Shown piece after piece: positions 19,385 to 29,669 of a DNA stretch of 39,424 bases. The notes beneath the pieces are model-generated. The model searched no databases and was not told the origin of the DNA. It saw nothing but the letters and a program-made list of their open reading frames with translations. The position numbers and the translations under genes were made by a program. Within the stretch, counting starts at the first letter, position 1, and each line of letters begins with the position of its first letter. This stretch comes from Alphaproteobacteria bacterium (GTDB lineage: Bacteria; Pseudomonadota; Alphaproteobacteria; Rhodobacterales; Rhodobacteraceae). The stretch covers positions 85,580-125,003 of the forward strand of contig JARFTV010000006.1 of the NCBI GenBank assembly GCA_029289325.1, in the 5' to 3' direction.

Positions 19385-19828
19385 TCAGTCGAACTTGCGG
19401 CTGGGCGCCAGAACCAGCGCCTCACCCTTCAGGACAACGGTTTTACCCACCGAGGCCAGGGTTTCAAGGGTGACTCGGCGTTTGGCATGGTCGATGGCGG
19501 TCACCGTCACCTCGGCCCGGACCATGTCGCCGGGGCGGACCGGGGCCATGAACTTGAGCGACTGGCCAAGATAGACCGTGCCATGACCGGGGAGCTGTTC
19601 GCCGATCACGGCCGAGATAAGGCCGGCGGTCAGCATACCGTGGGCGATCCGGCCTTCGAAGATGGTGTCCTGGGCATAGGAGTCGTCGAGATGGACGGGG
19701 TTCCGGTCTGTGGAGACTTCGGCAAAAAGCTCGATATCCCGGTCGGTTACGACCTTCATCAGGTGGCGGGACATGCCGATTTCGATGTCCTCGATGCAGA
19801 TCGTGCCGCGGGGCATGTTGTCGAGCAT
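19385..19828 (-). CDS. MaoC-like (R)-hydratase
   Basis: A 147-residue hot-dog-fold protein. The hydratase-2 motif is complete: the Asp in RNPVHLDD and the His in FEGRIAHGM are the catalytic pair that adds water to enoyl-CoA. Such proteins serve fatty-acid or ethylmalonyl-CoA chemistry in this group; the substrate cannot be told. Start chosen at ATG 19828 (MLDNMPRGTICIEDIEIG) rather than 19852, because the predicted promoter at 19859-19887 would place the transcript start almost on the earlier ATG. Confidence 0.9.
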   Translation of the reverse strand: MLDNMPRGTICIEDIEIGMSRHLMKVVTDRDIELFAEVSTDRNPVHLDDSYAQDTIFEGRIAHGMLTAGLISAVIGEQLPGHGTVYLGQSLKFMAPVRPGDMVRAEVTVTAIDHAKRRVTLETLASVGKTVVLKGEALVLAPSRKFD

Positions 19829-19858
19829 GGGTTCCGAATCCCTACCTTGCATGGGGGG

Positions 19859-19887
19859 ACCCTAGCACATGCTGCGGCGCAGCACAA
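19859..19887 (-). promoter_or_regulatory. Predicted promoter of the maoC-like/ribF/ycgN/aldolase operon
   Basis: On the minus strand TTGTGC (19887-19882), 17-base spacer, TAGGGT (19864-19859) preceded by TGC (extended -10). It lies 31 bases before ATG 19828. Confidence 0.45.
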
Positions 19888-19940
19888 TCCGCCGCGCAAT
19901 AAAAGTTCAAAGACCTAGGCAAGAGGGCAGGAATGTTACC

Positions 19941-20828
19941 CTAGCGCAAGCGACCCATCGCATAGGTCGGCGAAAGCTGCTCCCCCTCCAGCCAAGGCAG
20001 GAGGAGACCGGCCTCGGGTGCCTCGATATCCGGGCCGAAACGCTCGGCCTCAAGGCCGCCGGTGATGAACAGCGTGTCCAAGCCCTCGCCGATCCCGCCC
20101 TGGATATCAGTGCGGATGCCGTCGCCGATGCAGAGGATCTGCGGATCGGTGACGCCGGATTCGGCCAGACGGCGGCGGGCGAGGTCGTAGATCGGGGGAT
20201 GGGGCTTGCCGAAATACAGCGCGGTGCCGCCCATCTGTTCATACATCTGCGCCAGCGCCCCGGCGCAGTAGAGCCGCTTGTCGCCCATGTCGACGACGAT
20301 ATCCGGGTTGGCGCAAAGCATTGGCAGTCCGAGGGTTTTTCCCAGAAGAAGGGCGGCGCGATAGTCGTCGGGCGTTTCGGTCAGGTCGTCGAAAAGGCCG
20401 GTGCAGACGATCCCCTCGGCCTCTTTCAGGGGGACGCGGGTGATCGGGGGCTGCGTGGCGGCATAACCGGCCAGATCGTCGGCGAAATCGGTAAAGAAAG
20501 TCTCGTCCTTCGGCGCGCCGATGTGGTGGACCTTCCGGCCCACGGCGCCCGAAAGCATCCCCATCTGCGCGGCATCGCCCGAGGTGGCGATGAGGTCCCA
20601 GGCGTCGCGGGGCACGTTCATGCCGTCCAATTGCTTGATTACGCTGGATTTCGGGCGCGGAGAATTGGTCAATAGGACCACTTTCCCCCCCGTCGCGCGG
20701 AAGCCCTGCAGCGCCGCCACCGCCGCCGGAAAGGCGGTCTTGCCGTTGTGCAGGCAGCCCCAGAGGTCGCAGAAAACGGCGTCATAGCGGCCGGAAAGAT
20801 CGGCGAGGGAGCGGAGGATCTCGGTCAT
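19941..20828 (-). CDS. TIGR01459 family HAD-type hydrolase
   Basis: A 295-residue class IIA haloacid-dehalogenase-like protein. Motif I is VFCDLWGCLHNG (D21); the second Asp, the usual acid/base, is Trp23, as I remember for this subfamily. Motif II is LLTNSPR, motif III lies in LYFGKPHPPIYDLA, and motif IV is CIGDGIRTDIQGG. Known class IIA relatives dephosphorylate sugar or pyridoxal phosphates; this subfamily has no settled substrate. ATG 20828. Four 11-bp repeats lie 51-94 bases upstream of the start. Confidence 0.88.
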   Translation of the reverse strand: MTEILRSLADLSGRYDAVFCDLWGCLHNGKTAFPAAVAALQGFRATGGKVVLLTNSPRPKSSVIKQLDGMNVPRDAWDLIATSGDAAQMGMLSGAVGRKVHHIGAPKDETFFTDFADDLAGYAATQPPITRVPLKEAEGIVCTGLFDDLTETPDDYRAALLLGKTLGLPMLCANPDIVVDMGDKRLYCAGALAQMYEQMGGTALYFGKPHPPIYDLARRRLAESGVTDPQILCIGDGIRTDIQGGIGEGLDTLFITGGLEAERFGPDIEAPEAGLLLPWLEGEQLSPTYAMGRLR

Positions 20829-20878
20829 TCGGGGGCCTTTCAGAGGGCCGGAACGGCCGGGGTGAACGAAAGGTTAAG

Positions 20879-20922
20879 CGTCTGGCATCCGTCTGGCACG
20901 CGTCGGCCATGCGTCGGGCAGG
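20879..20922. repeat. Four tandem 11-bp imperfect repeats
   Basis: CGTCTGGCATC, CGTCTGGCACG, CGTCGGCCATG and CGTCGGGCAGG follow one another without gaps. Consensus CGTCkGGCAyG. The last unit is also the left arm of a hairpin, GTCGGGC (20913-20919) with GCCCGAC (20926-20932), which could end the ppaC transcript although no T-run follows. The array sits between ppaC and the HAD gene, both on the minus strand. Confidence 0.75.
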
Positions 20923-20949
20923 AACGCCCGACACATGCCGCCGGTTGCG

Positions 20950-21867
20950 TCAGAGCTTGAGCGCCGGGATGATCTGCTTCTTGCGGCTCATGATGCCGGG
21001 CAGGACCACGGTATCGCCGCTGACGGTGCAGCCGAAGGACGCCTCGGCCAGCTGCTTCACCAGATCGTTCGGGACGAGGAGGGTCGCCTCTTCCTTGATG
21101 ATGTCCACCACGAAGAGCAGCACCTGATCGGCGCCATCCTCTTTCGCCACGTCGACCATCGAGCGCATCAGGCTGTCCTTGCGGTCCAGCACGACCTTGG
21201 GCGCGGTGGTTTCCAGGACCGAGACGCGAAGCTCTTTCCCGGCGACGGTGTATTCCTTGGAATCCATGCGCAGGAGTTCGGCGTCGGAGAAGGCCGAGAC
21301 GTCGGACTTGGCCTCGAACATCTTTCCGGCCAGTTCGGGGATCGAGACGCGGAGGTCGGCGGCCAGTTTCTCGGCCACGGCGCGGTCATGCGGGGTGGTG
21401 GTGGGCGAGCGGAACTCCAGCGTGTCGGAGAGGATGCAGGAGAGCATCGCGCCCTTGATGCTGTCGGGGGCCTTGGCCAGCGCGTCGCCCATCAGGTCGT
21501 GCATGATGGTCGCGGTGCAGGCCAAGGGGCGGATGGTGATGTCGATCGGGTTCTTGGTCTTGATGCCGCCGACCAGGAGGTGGTGGTCGATGATGCCCTG
21601 AATCTTCGCCTCGTTGATCGAGGGCGGCAGTTCGGCCGGGTTGTTGGTGTCGACGATGACGACCTTGTCGTCGGCGGTCACGTCCTGGATGATCGCGGGC
21701 TTTTCCAGGCCCCAGTGCTTCAGCACGAAGGCGGCTTCGGTGTTGGGCTCGCCCAGAAGGACGGGCTTGGCCGGGGTGCCGGTCTCATTCAGGTACCAGG
21801 CCCAGATGATGGGCGAGCCGGTGGAATCGGTGTCGGGGGATTTGTGTCCGAAGACGAGGGTGGTCAT
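20950..21867 (-). CDS. ppaC: Manganese-dependent inorganic pyrophosphatase (family II)
   Basis: A 305-residue DHH-family enzyme that hydrolyses pyrophosphate to phosphate in the cytoplasm. Metal and substrate motifs in order: GHKSPDTDS (7-15), VIVDTNN, IIDHHLL, CILSDTLEF, and the C-terminal SRKKQI loop. Length is that of the two-domain enzyme without CBS inserts. ATG 21867 follows a good predicted promoter. It supports the nearby PRPP- and sulfate-activating reactions by removing pyrophosphate. Confidence 0.96.
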   Translation of the reverse strand: MTTLVFGHKSPDTDSTGSPIIWAWYLNETGTPAKPVLLGEPNTEAAFVLKHWGLEKPAIIQDVTADDKVVIVDTNNPAELPPSINEAKIQGIIDHHLLVGGIKTKNPIDITIRPLACTATIMHDLMGDALAKAPDSIKGAMLSCILSDTLEFRSPTTTPHDRAVAEKLAADLRVSIPELAGKMFEAKSDVSAFSDAELLRMDSKEYTVAGKELRVSVLETTAPKVVLDRKDSLMRSMVDVAKEDGADQVLLFVVDIIKEEATLLVPNDLVKQLAEASFGCTVSGDTVVLPGIMSRKKQIIPALKL

Positions 21868-21900
21868 GGGGATTGCTCGCGGGAGGTTGCTTTCGCGCGC

Positions 21901-21929
21901 GGTATAGGGGAGGGCGCGGCGATTGTCAC
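21901..21929 (-). promoter_or_regulatory. Predicted promoter of ppaC
   Basis: On the minus strand GTGACA (21929-21924), 17-base spacer, TATACC (21906-21901), 33 bases before the ppaC ATG. One of the clearest sigma-70-like sites here. Confidence 0.6.
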
Positions 21930-22020
21930 GCGGGGGGCGCTTGGCGGGTGCGCGGCCTGGGGGCGGAGCGGATCCGGGATCGGGTGGTCGTGGGCGGGGC
22001 CACCGGAGCGAGGTCTGCCG

Positions 22021-22752
22021 TCAGACGTAGGCGGCCGGGGCCTTTCGCAGCCCCTGCCACTGGGCCGGATCATGGCCGTAGATCAGGAGGCCCGGAAGCG
22101 CGAGGAGGCGGTCCGCCGAGGCTTGCGCCGCCGCCGGGTCGGCTGCATCGGCGAAATGCTCGGCGGGTTCGGAGGCGCGGTTGATCGCGTCGGCGGCAAG
22201 GATGACGGGGCCGGTCTCCGGCAGGTCGAGGAGCGCGGAAAGGTGGCCGGGCGTATGGCCTGGGGTCGGGATCAGGGTCAGCCCCTCGCAGACCGGGGTG
22301 TCGGTGTCGATCAGGTGGTAGGCGGCCTGCGGCCAGTCCATCGGGCGGGCGGTGCCGAAATAGCGGGGGCGGGGGTCGGCGCGTTCGCGGGCGGTCATCG
22401 CGATGGGCGCGTGGGTGAAGAGCGGAAGCGAGCCGACATGGTCGATATGGCCGTGGCTGAGGATGGTCAGCGCGATGTCGCGGGGCCGGAGGCCAAGCGC
22501 GGCCAGAGCGCCTTGGGCGGTCTGGTCGGGGCGGAAGTCGATGAGCCGTCCGAAGGCGGGAAGGCCGTCGCGTCCGGGACGGTCGGGGTCGGTCAGATAG
22601 GTGGGCGGGAAGCCGGTGTCGAACAGGATGTTCGCCCCCCGGTCGGTTTGCAGCAGATAGGCCGGGATGCCGATCACACGCTCGCCGCCCCGGACCTCGA
22701 ATCGACCTAGGTCAAGCACGGTGAGGCGGATCAGGCGGCCGGGCAGGATCAC
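22021..22752 (-). CDS. MBL-fold metallo-hydrolase (lactonase-like)
   Basis: A 243-residue metallo-beta-lactamase-fold protein. Metal ligands are SHGHIDHVG (HxHxDH), PGHTPGHLS, the Asp in ILAADAI and the late His in IYGHDPAQW. The overall order (ILFDTGFPP near the start, then HxHxDH) is that of the AHL-lactonase-like branch, but other lactones or esters are equally possible. It starts with GTG at 22752, 3 bases after the TraB-like gene, so the two are one transcript. Not glyoxalase II, whose gene is at 6141-6905. Confidence 0.85.
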   Translation of the reverse strand: MILPGRLIRLTVLDLGRFEVRGGERVIGIPAYLLQTDRGANILFDTGFPPTYLTDPDRPGRDGLPAFGRLIDFRPDQTAQGALAALGLRPRDIALTILSHGHIDHVGSLPLFTHAPIAMTARERADPRPRYFGTARPMDWPQAAYHLIDTDTPVCEGLTLIPTPGHTPGHLSALLDLPETGPVILAADAINRASEPAEHFADAADPAAAQASADRLLALPGLLIYGHDPAQWQGLRKAPAAYV

Positions 22753-22755
22753 GGC

Positions 22756-23748
22756 TTAGAGCGGCAGCTCTTCCAGCGTGAAGCCTTCCTGTTGCAGAAG
22801 GTTCAGCACGCCTTCCTGCCCCGACAGGTGCAGGGCGCCGAAGGCGGCAAAGACCGGCCCCCCGGCCGCGGCCTCGGTCAGGACGGGTATCCATGCCCGG
22901 TTGCGCGCGTTCATCAGCAGCTCTTCCAGCCGGGCATATTCGGCATCCACCTGCTCGCGGGTGTAACCGGGCAGGCCATAGGAGACCTCGCGCATGTATT
23001 CCCAGATCACCCGGCTTTCTCCGGCAAAGTAGCTGTCGGCAAGGGTGGCGGCGTAATCTTCGGCCCGATCCTCGACCGCGAGGGTGGACTGGATCATGGC
23101 GACCATTTCCTCATGTGTCATGGCGCCGAAGATCTGGAAGACGGTGTCGAATGGTTCAAGGCCGCGTACCGGAACCCCCGCGGCCGTCGCGGTTTCGATC
23201 ACCATCCCGTCCAGGCCCTTGGGGTCCTTCATCTGCGCCATGCCGCAGGGCGGGATCGCCAGCATCACCGATACATACCAGGGCTGGAACTTCGCCGCCA
23301 TGAAGCCGGGGATGCCCCGTCTGCCGAGCGCCTCGCTGAGCTGGGCCCAAAGCTCGGGCGGGAGCTGTTCAAGGAGGGTGGGGCCCTCGGTGATCATCAG
23401 GGTCGAGGGATCGCGCGAGATCAGCGCCTTGAGCGCCTTTTCCTCTTCGGGTCCGGCCTCGACCAGGACGGTGGCGGCGGACTGGATCGCGGGGGTGATG
23501 GCGGCGAGCGTCGGCGCGTGGCGCGGGTCGTCGAAATGATAGGTGCCGATCATGGTGATGACCTCGTCGCCGCGGGTCGCGCGCCAGTGGTTGCCCCGCG
23601 GGAAGGGGACGGAATCGGCGGCGGCGATGATCGCGTCGCGGTCCTTTGCCGGCAATTCGGCCAGAAGGTTCTGGCCGGCGCATTGGGCCTGGGCGGGGCC
23701 GGCAAGAAACAGGAGGGCGGCGGCGAGCAGGGTCAGGAGACGGGTCAT
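22756..23748 (-). CDS. TraB/GumN family protein, secreted
   Basis: A 330-residue protein with a Sec signal peptide (MTRLLTLLAAALLFLAGPAQA, cleavage after AQA) followed by a TraB/GumN domain. Landmarks are GTYHFDDPRH near residue 70 and FGALHLSGQEGV near the C-terminus, the two conserved His-containing segments of this family, which may be a metal-dependent protease-like fold. Function in bacteria is not established. ATG 23748 is set by the signal peptide; the open frame above it adds a non-signal extension. Divergent from groES. Confidence 0.85.
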   Translation of the reverse strand: MTRLLTLLAAALLFLAGPAQAQCAGQNLLAELPAKDRDAIIAAADSVPFPRGNHWRATRGDEVITMIGTYHFDDPRHAPTLAAITPAIQSAATVLVEAGPEEEKALKALISRDPSTLMITEGPTLLEQLPPELWAQLSEALGRRGIPGFMAAKFQPWYVSVMLAIPPCGMAQMKDPKGLDGMVIETATAAGVPVRGLEPFDTVFQIFGAMTHEEMVAMIQSTLAVEDRAEDYAATLADSYFAGESRVIWEYMREVSYGLPGYTREQVDAEYARLEELLMNARNRAWIPVLTEAAAGGPVFAAFGALHLSGQEGVLNLLQQEGFTLEELPL

Positions 23749-23827
23749 GGGATCCAGGGTCAGCGTCGTCAGATCGCATCGTGGCAGGCGATGGACAAAA
23801 GGCAAATCAAAAGACGCGAAGGCGGTG

Positions 23828-23856
23828 TTGACTCGGGTCGGGTCTTTGCCTAGCTA
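23828..23856 (+). promoter_or_regulatory. groESL promoter
   Basis: TTGACT (23828-23833), 17-base spacer, TAGCTA (23851-23856). The CIRCE operator begins 9 bases later, so the transcript should start at or inside the operator. Confidence 0.75.
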
Positions 23857-23864
23857 ATCGGGCG

Positions 23865-23891
23865 TTAGCACTCACATGAGGCGAGTGCTAA
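23865..23891 (+). promoter_or_regulatory. CIRCE operator (HrcA site)
   Basis: TTAGCACTC (23865-23873), 9 bases, GAGTGCTAA (23883-23891): a perfect match to the CIRCE consensus. HrcA represses groESL through it and lets go when GroEL is titrated by misfolded protein. No hrcA gene is in the window. Confidence 0.97.
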
Positions 23892-23928
23892 TCGAGATCA
23901 AACCTGGAAACTCAAGGGAGTACCCCAG

Positions 23929-24216
23929 ATGGCTTTCAAACCGCTGCATGACCGTGTCCTGGTCAAGCGTGTCCAGTCCGACGAAAAGACCAAGGGCGGG
24001 CTGATCATCCCGGACACCGCCAAGGAAAAGCCCGCCGAGGGCGAAGTGGTTGCCGTGGGCGAAGGCGCCCGCAAGGATTCGGGCGAGCTGATCGCGCCGT
24101 CGGTCAAGGCTGGCGACCGCATCCTGTTCGGCAAGTGGTCGGGCACCGAAGTCACCCTGAACGGTGAAGAGCTGCTGATCATGAAGGAAAGCGACATCCT
24201 CGGCATCATCGCCTGA
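23929..24216 (+). CDS. groES: Co-chaperonin GroES
   Basis: A 95-residue co-chaperonin that caps GroEL. The N-terminus ([13 protein letters not shown]), the mobile-loop segment ([11 protein letters not shown]) and the C-terminal ESDILGII are all standard. AAGGGAG precedes the ATG. Controlled by the promoter and CIRCE element just upstream. Confidence 0.98.
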   Translation: MAFKPLHDRVLVKRVQSDEKTKGGLIIPDTAKEKPAEGEVVAVGEGARKDSGELIAPSVKAGDRILFGKWSGTEVTLNGEELLIMKESDILGIIA

Positions 24217-24221
24217 GGGAT

Positions 24222-24239
24222 GGTGCGCCGTGGCGCACC
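24222..24239 (+). other. Hairpin between groES and groEL
   Basis: GGTGCGC (24222-24228) pairs with GCGCACC (24233-24239), loop CGTG, 6 bases after the groES stop. No T-run, and groEL must be expressed, so it is more likely a processing or stability site than a terminator. Confidence 0.5.
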
Positions 24240-24257
24240 CGACGCTTTCTGACTTAA

Positions 24258-25916
<1,659 letters not shown>

Positions 25917-25939
25917 TCCATCCGCGATCCAGGTCAGGG

Positions 25940-25965
25940 AAAGGGCGCCTTCGGGCGCCCTTTTT
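25940..25965 (+). terminator. Terminator of groESL
   Basis: AAGGGCGCC (25941-25949), UUCG tetraloop, GGCGCCCTT (25954-25962), inside a run ending TTTTT (25961-25965). The stem can be extended by one A-T pair. Confidence 0.93.
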
Positions 25966-25970
25966 CATCG

Positions 25971-26002
25971 GCGTAGGATGGGCGATATCGCCCACCTTAC
26001 GC
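25971..26002. repeat. 32-bp imperfect palindrome (REP-like)
   Basis: The left arm 25971-25986 and right arm 25987-26002 are complementary except for 2 mismatches; the core is TGGGCGATATCGCCCA. It lies right after the groESL terminator. The core TGGGCGAT and the flanking GTAGG are shared with the palindrome at 7718-7741. Confidence 0.65.
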
Positions 26003-26039
26003 TTGCGCTTCCAGACGGGCGGCGCGCAAGATGCCGCCC

Positions 26040-26882
26040 ATGCGCCTGTTCCTCCTGACTGCCCTGACCATGTTGGCCTTCGCGGCCAATTCCGTGTTGA
26101 ACCGCTGGGCGGTGGGGCCGGGGCATATCGGCGCGGTGGAGTTTGCCATGCTTCGGGTTCTGGCCGGGGCCGTCGTGCTGGCGGCGCTTGTCCTCTGGCA
26201 GCGGGGCCATCTCGGCTGGCCGGGGACGCGCGGCCGCTTTGGCGGAGTGGCCGGGCTTACAGCCTATCTGATCGGTTTCTCGCTGGCCTATCGGGGTCTT
26301 GATGCCGGAACCGGGGCGCTGGTCCTTTTCGGCACGGTGCAGGTCACGATGTTCGCGGGAGCGCTGGTCCTGCGGGAGACGGTCCCGGCGCGGCGCTGGG
26401 CGGGGGCGGGGCTGGCGCTGGGCGGGCTTGCGATCATCGCGGCCCCGGGGGCGGTCGCGCTGGTCCCTGTCGTGCTGATGGCAGTGGCCGGGGTCGGCTG
26501 GGGGATCTAGTCGCTGGCCGGGCGGGGCGCGAGCGATCCGCTGGCCGCGACGGCGTGGAATTTCCTGCTGTCGGTGCCGCTGGTCCTGCCCCTTGGTCTG
26601 GCGGTGGGGCCGGAGGTGCCGGACGGGCGCGGCGTCCTGCTGGCCGTGGTCTCGGGCGCGGTGACGTCGGGGCTGGGCTATGCGCTTTGGTATCAGGTCC
26701 TGCCCCGGCTGGGCGCGGCGCGGGCGGCGGTGGCGCAGTTGACGGTGCCGGTGATCGCGGCGCTGGGGGGCGCGGTGCTGCTGGCGGAACTGCCGGGCCT
26801 GCGGTTCTGGCTGGCCGCCGCGCTGGTGCTGGGTGGAGTGGCCTGGGCCAGCCTGCCCTACAGACTGCCTAGAGGTCCTTGA
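26040..26882 (+). pseudogene. EamA/DMT-family transporter gene with in-frame TAG
   Basis: The frame gives a ten-helix drug/metabolite transporter of about 280 residues if one amber codon (26508-26510) is read. Before it: MRLFLLTALTMLAFAANSVLNRW, and EamA repeat 1 ending VAGVGWGI. After it, in the same frame: SLAGRGASDPLAATAWNFLLSVPL, and EamA repeat 2 ending AWASLPYRL. In relatives the junction reads WGxYSLxGRG, so TAG stands where a Tyr codon belongs, a one-base change. Without read-through only half a transporter is made. A start at ATG 26031 is also possible. The 3' end overlaps the converging GNAT gene by 14 bases. TAG is an ordinary stop elsewhere in the window (methyltransferase, PAP2 gene), so suppression is unlikely. 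Confidence 0.8.
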
Positions 26883-27351
26883 CCAGGCGCTCGATCCAGT
26901 GACCCGTCCTGCCGTCCTTGCGGCGGAGGCCGGTCGGGCGGAACCCCTCGCGCAGCCAGAAGGCCCGGCCGCGCGGGTTGGCGTCGAGAACGGCGAGATA
27001 CAGGCGCCGGGCGTGCCGGGCGCGGGCGAGGGTCTCGACCTGCCGCAGGAAAGCCTGCCCGTGGCCCGCGCCCTGCGCCCAGGGGCCAAGCATCATCAGC
27101 CCAAGATAGGCGTCGGCGGGTTCGGGGAAGCCGTAGGAAAGCTCGGCCACGCCAGAGAGGCGGTGCTGGAGGAAAAGACCCAGCCGTTCGCTTTCGGCGG
27201 GGTCGCAGTTCGGCGGCGCGTCGGTGAAGAAGTCCTGCGCCTTGGCTGCGGGGTCGCAGCGGCCCTCGGCCAGAAGCCAGTAGTCCGGCGCCTCGCGGTA
27301 GAATTGCGCGACGAGATCGGTTTCCGAGGGGAGAAGCTCACGGATCCGCAT
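26869..27351 (-). CDS. GNAT-family N-acetyltransferase
   Basis: A 160-residue protein of the GNAT superfamily. The acetyl-CoA loop is GPWAQGAGHGQAFL (about 91-104), and the C-terminal DANPRGRAFWLREGFRPTG is the usual strand-helix after it. Acceptor substrate unknown. It overlaps the GreA/B-like gene upstream by 14 bases, so the two are probably cotranscribed with the NUDIX gene. Confidence 0.88.
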   Translation of the reverse strand: MRIRELLPSETDLVAQFYREAPDYWLLAEGRCDPAAKAQDFFTDAPPNCDPAESERLGLFLQHRLSGVAELSYGFPEPADAYLGLMMLGPWAQGAGHGQAFLRQVETLARARHARRLYLAVLDANPRGRAFWLREGFRPTGLRRKDGRTGHWIERLVKDL

Positions 27352-27838
27352 GGGCGATCTTCACGAGTGTCAGATCGACCGCGCCGGCCGGGCGCTTCCA
27401 GGTCACGACCTCCCCGACCTGCGCGCCGAGAAGGGCGCGGGCAAGCGGCGAGGTCGGCGCGATGCGGTGGCGGGTGGCGTCGGCCTCATCCTCGCCGGTG
27501 ATTTCGTAGGTCGTCTCGCGGCCGTCTTCGCCCCTGACGGTGACGCTAAGGCCGAAGGCGACCTCGGACAGGTCGTGCTGCGCCGGGTCGATGACAACGG
27601 CGGCCTTGAGCCGTGCCTCCAGCCAGCGCAGGTCGCGTTCGGCGGCGGCTTCGGGAAGCCGGTCGAGACGATCGGGGCGGGCCTTCAGCGCGGCGAGATC
27701 GGCCTGACGCTGCGCGATCTGTGTGTGGAGGGCGGCAAGGCCGCGCGGGGTGACGATGTTCGGGCCGGGCGGGACCGGAAGCTCGGGCAGGTCGGGCCGA
27801 TCGGCGCCGGCATCCTCATTGACGAAAGCGCGGCTCAT
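27338..27838 (-). CDS. GreA/GreB-family transcription elongation factor
   Basis: A 166-residue protein with an N-terminal helical hairpin region (about 30-85) and a C-terminal FKBP-like Gre domain (TSPLARALLGAQVGEVVTWKRPAG). The C-terminal domain is a good match. The hairpin is shorter and less acidic at its tip than in GreA or GreB, so whether it can trigger RNA cleavage in RNA polymerase is uncertain. It may instead be a Gre-like regulator (Rnk/Gfh1-like). Overlaps NUDIX upstream by 4 bases (ATGA). Confidence 0.8.
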   Translation of the reverse strand: MSRAFVNEDAGADRPDLPELPVPPGPNIVTPRGLAALHTQIAQRQADLAALKARPDRLDRLPEAAAERDLRWLEARLKAAVVIDPAQHDLSEVAFGLSVTVRGEDGRETTYEITGEDEADATRHRIAPTSPLARALLGAQVGEVVTWKRPAGAVDLTLVKIAHADP

Positions 27839-28290
27839 TTCAGGATCACTTCCAGCGGATCATAGAGGGCGGCAGCCGCGCCCCAGGCGGCGTCGGGCAG
27901 GCTGTCGGGCTTAAAACGGACATGCCCTGCGGCAAGTTCCCTGCGCGAGAAGAAGCGACGCTCGGTCACGACGCCTTCGGGGTCCAGCCAGGCGTCGTCG
28001 AGGTCGCCGCTGGTCAGGGTGCAGCGGAAGAAGAGGTCGATCTGGTGGAAGCCCGTCTCGGGATCGTGGAATTCGTTGACCAGTACGGGCGGGCCGACGG
28101 CGATGGTCAGGCCGGTTTCCTCATGCACCTCGCGGGCGAGGTTTTCCGGCAGCGACTGCCCGGCCTCGCAGCCACCGCCGGGGGCGCACCACAGGCCAAG
28201 CCGCGCGCCGGGATAGGCGTTGACCAGAAGCAGCCGGTCTTCGTGCAGGATCAGGGCGCGGGTGGCGAGACGGGGTTTGAAGCGGGCCAT
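27835..28290 (-). CDS. NUDIX hydrolase
   Basis: A 151-residue protein with the complete NUDIX box, G(x5)E(x7)REVHEETGL (about residues 41-63). It hydrolyses a nucleoside diphosphate linked to another group; the substrate cannot be read. It is not RppH, which is at 35483-35962. ATG 28290 is chosen because MARFKPRLATRALILHEDRLL is the start of the fold. First gene of a three-gene minus-strand run with the Gre-like and GNAT genes. Confidence 0.9.
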   Translation of the reverse strand: MARFKPRLATRALILHEDRLLLVNAYPGARLGLWCAPGGGCEAGQSLPENLAREVHEETGLTIAVGPPVLVNEFHDPETGFHQIDLFFRCTLTSGDLDDAWLDPEGVVTERRFFSRRELAAGHVRFKPDSLPDAAWGAAAALYDPLEVILK

Positions 28291-29025
28291 GAGATGGACC
28301 CTGTGACGCTGCGTCGGCTTTGTCCAGTGGCGGGAATTCCGGGCTTGCCGCGCGGTCCGGCCGGGCAGAGAGTCGCGCCATGTGGCTGACCGGACGCCTT
28401 GCCCGTTTCCTGCCCGCCCCCGCGACCGAGGATGGCGCGGGCGTGGCCGATGCCGTTGTGCTTTTGCACGGGCTGGCGCGGACCGATGTGTCGCTGGCGC
28501 CGATGGCGCTGGCGCTGAAGGCGGCGGGCTACCGGGTGGTGAACTGGGCCTATCCCTCGACAAAGGCCGCGCCCGAGGCGCTGGTGGCCGAGGTCGGTCG
28601 CGCCGTCGAAGCTGCCGGGCCGGGGCGGGTGCATTTCGTCACCCATTCGATGGGCGGCATCCTGTTGCGCGACTGGCTGGCGCGGAATCGCCCGGCGCAG
28701 ATGGGGCGGGTGGTGATGCTGGCTCCGCCGAACCACGGGTCGGAGCTGGTGGACCGGCTGGGCGACAATCCGGTCTTCAACCTTGTCAATGGCGCGGCGG
28801 GGCGGATGCTGGGGACGGGGCCGGAGAGCTGGCCGAACCGGCTGCCGCCGGCCGATTATCCGCTGGGGATCATCGCCGGGACGCGGTCCTTGAACCCGGT
28901 CTGGAACGCGATGCTGCCGGGGATGAATGACGGGAAGGTCACGGTGGCAAGTACCCGGGTCGAGGGCATGGCCGATCATCTGGTGCTGCCGGTGACCCAT
29001 ACCTTCATGATGGTGAACCCGCTGG

Positions 29026-29541
<516 letters not shown>

Positions 29542-29669
29542 GGGGTCCCCAAAGCAAATGCCGGGGGTAACGCAGCAGGCGGCAAACGGTGCCCGGCCGG
29601 GCGCGCGTCGATGGCGTCGTCACTCCTCGCGGGTCTGGCGACGAGGAGACGCAGTCGGGTGAGGAGGGG

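Noticed and set aside
19385..19852. Earlier start (19852) for the MaoC-like gene
   Set aside because: It would lie almost at the predicted transcript start and has no ribosome site; ATG 19828 gives the usual N-terminus.
29542..29669. Terminator of purK
   Set aside because: CTCCTCG/CGAGGAG arms can pair with a 12-base loop, but no T-run follows on the minus strand.
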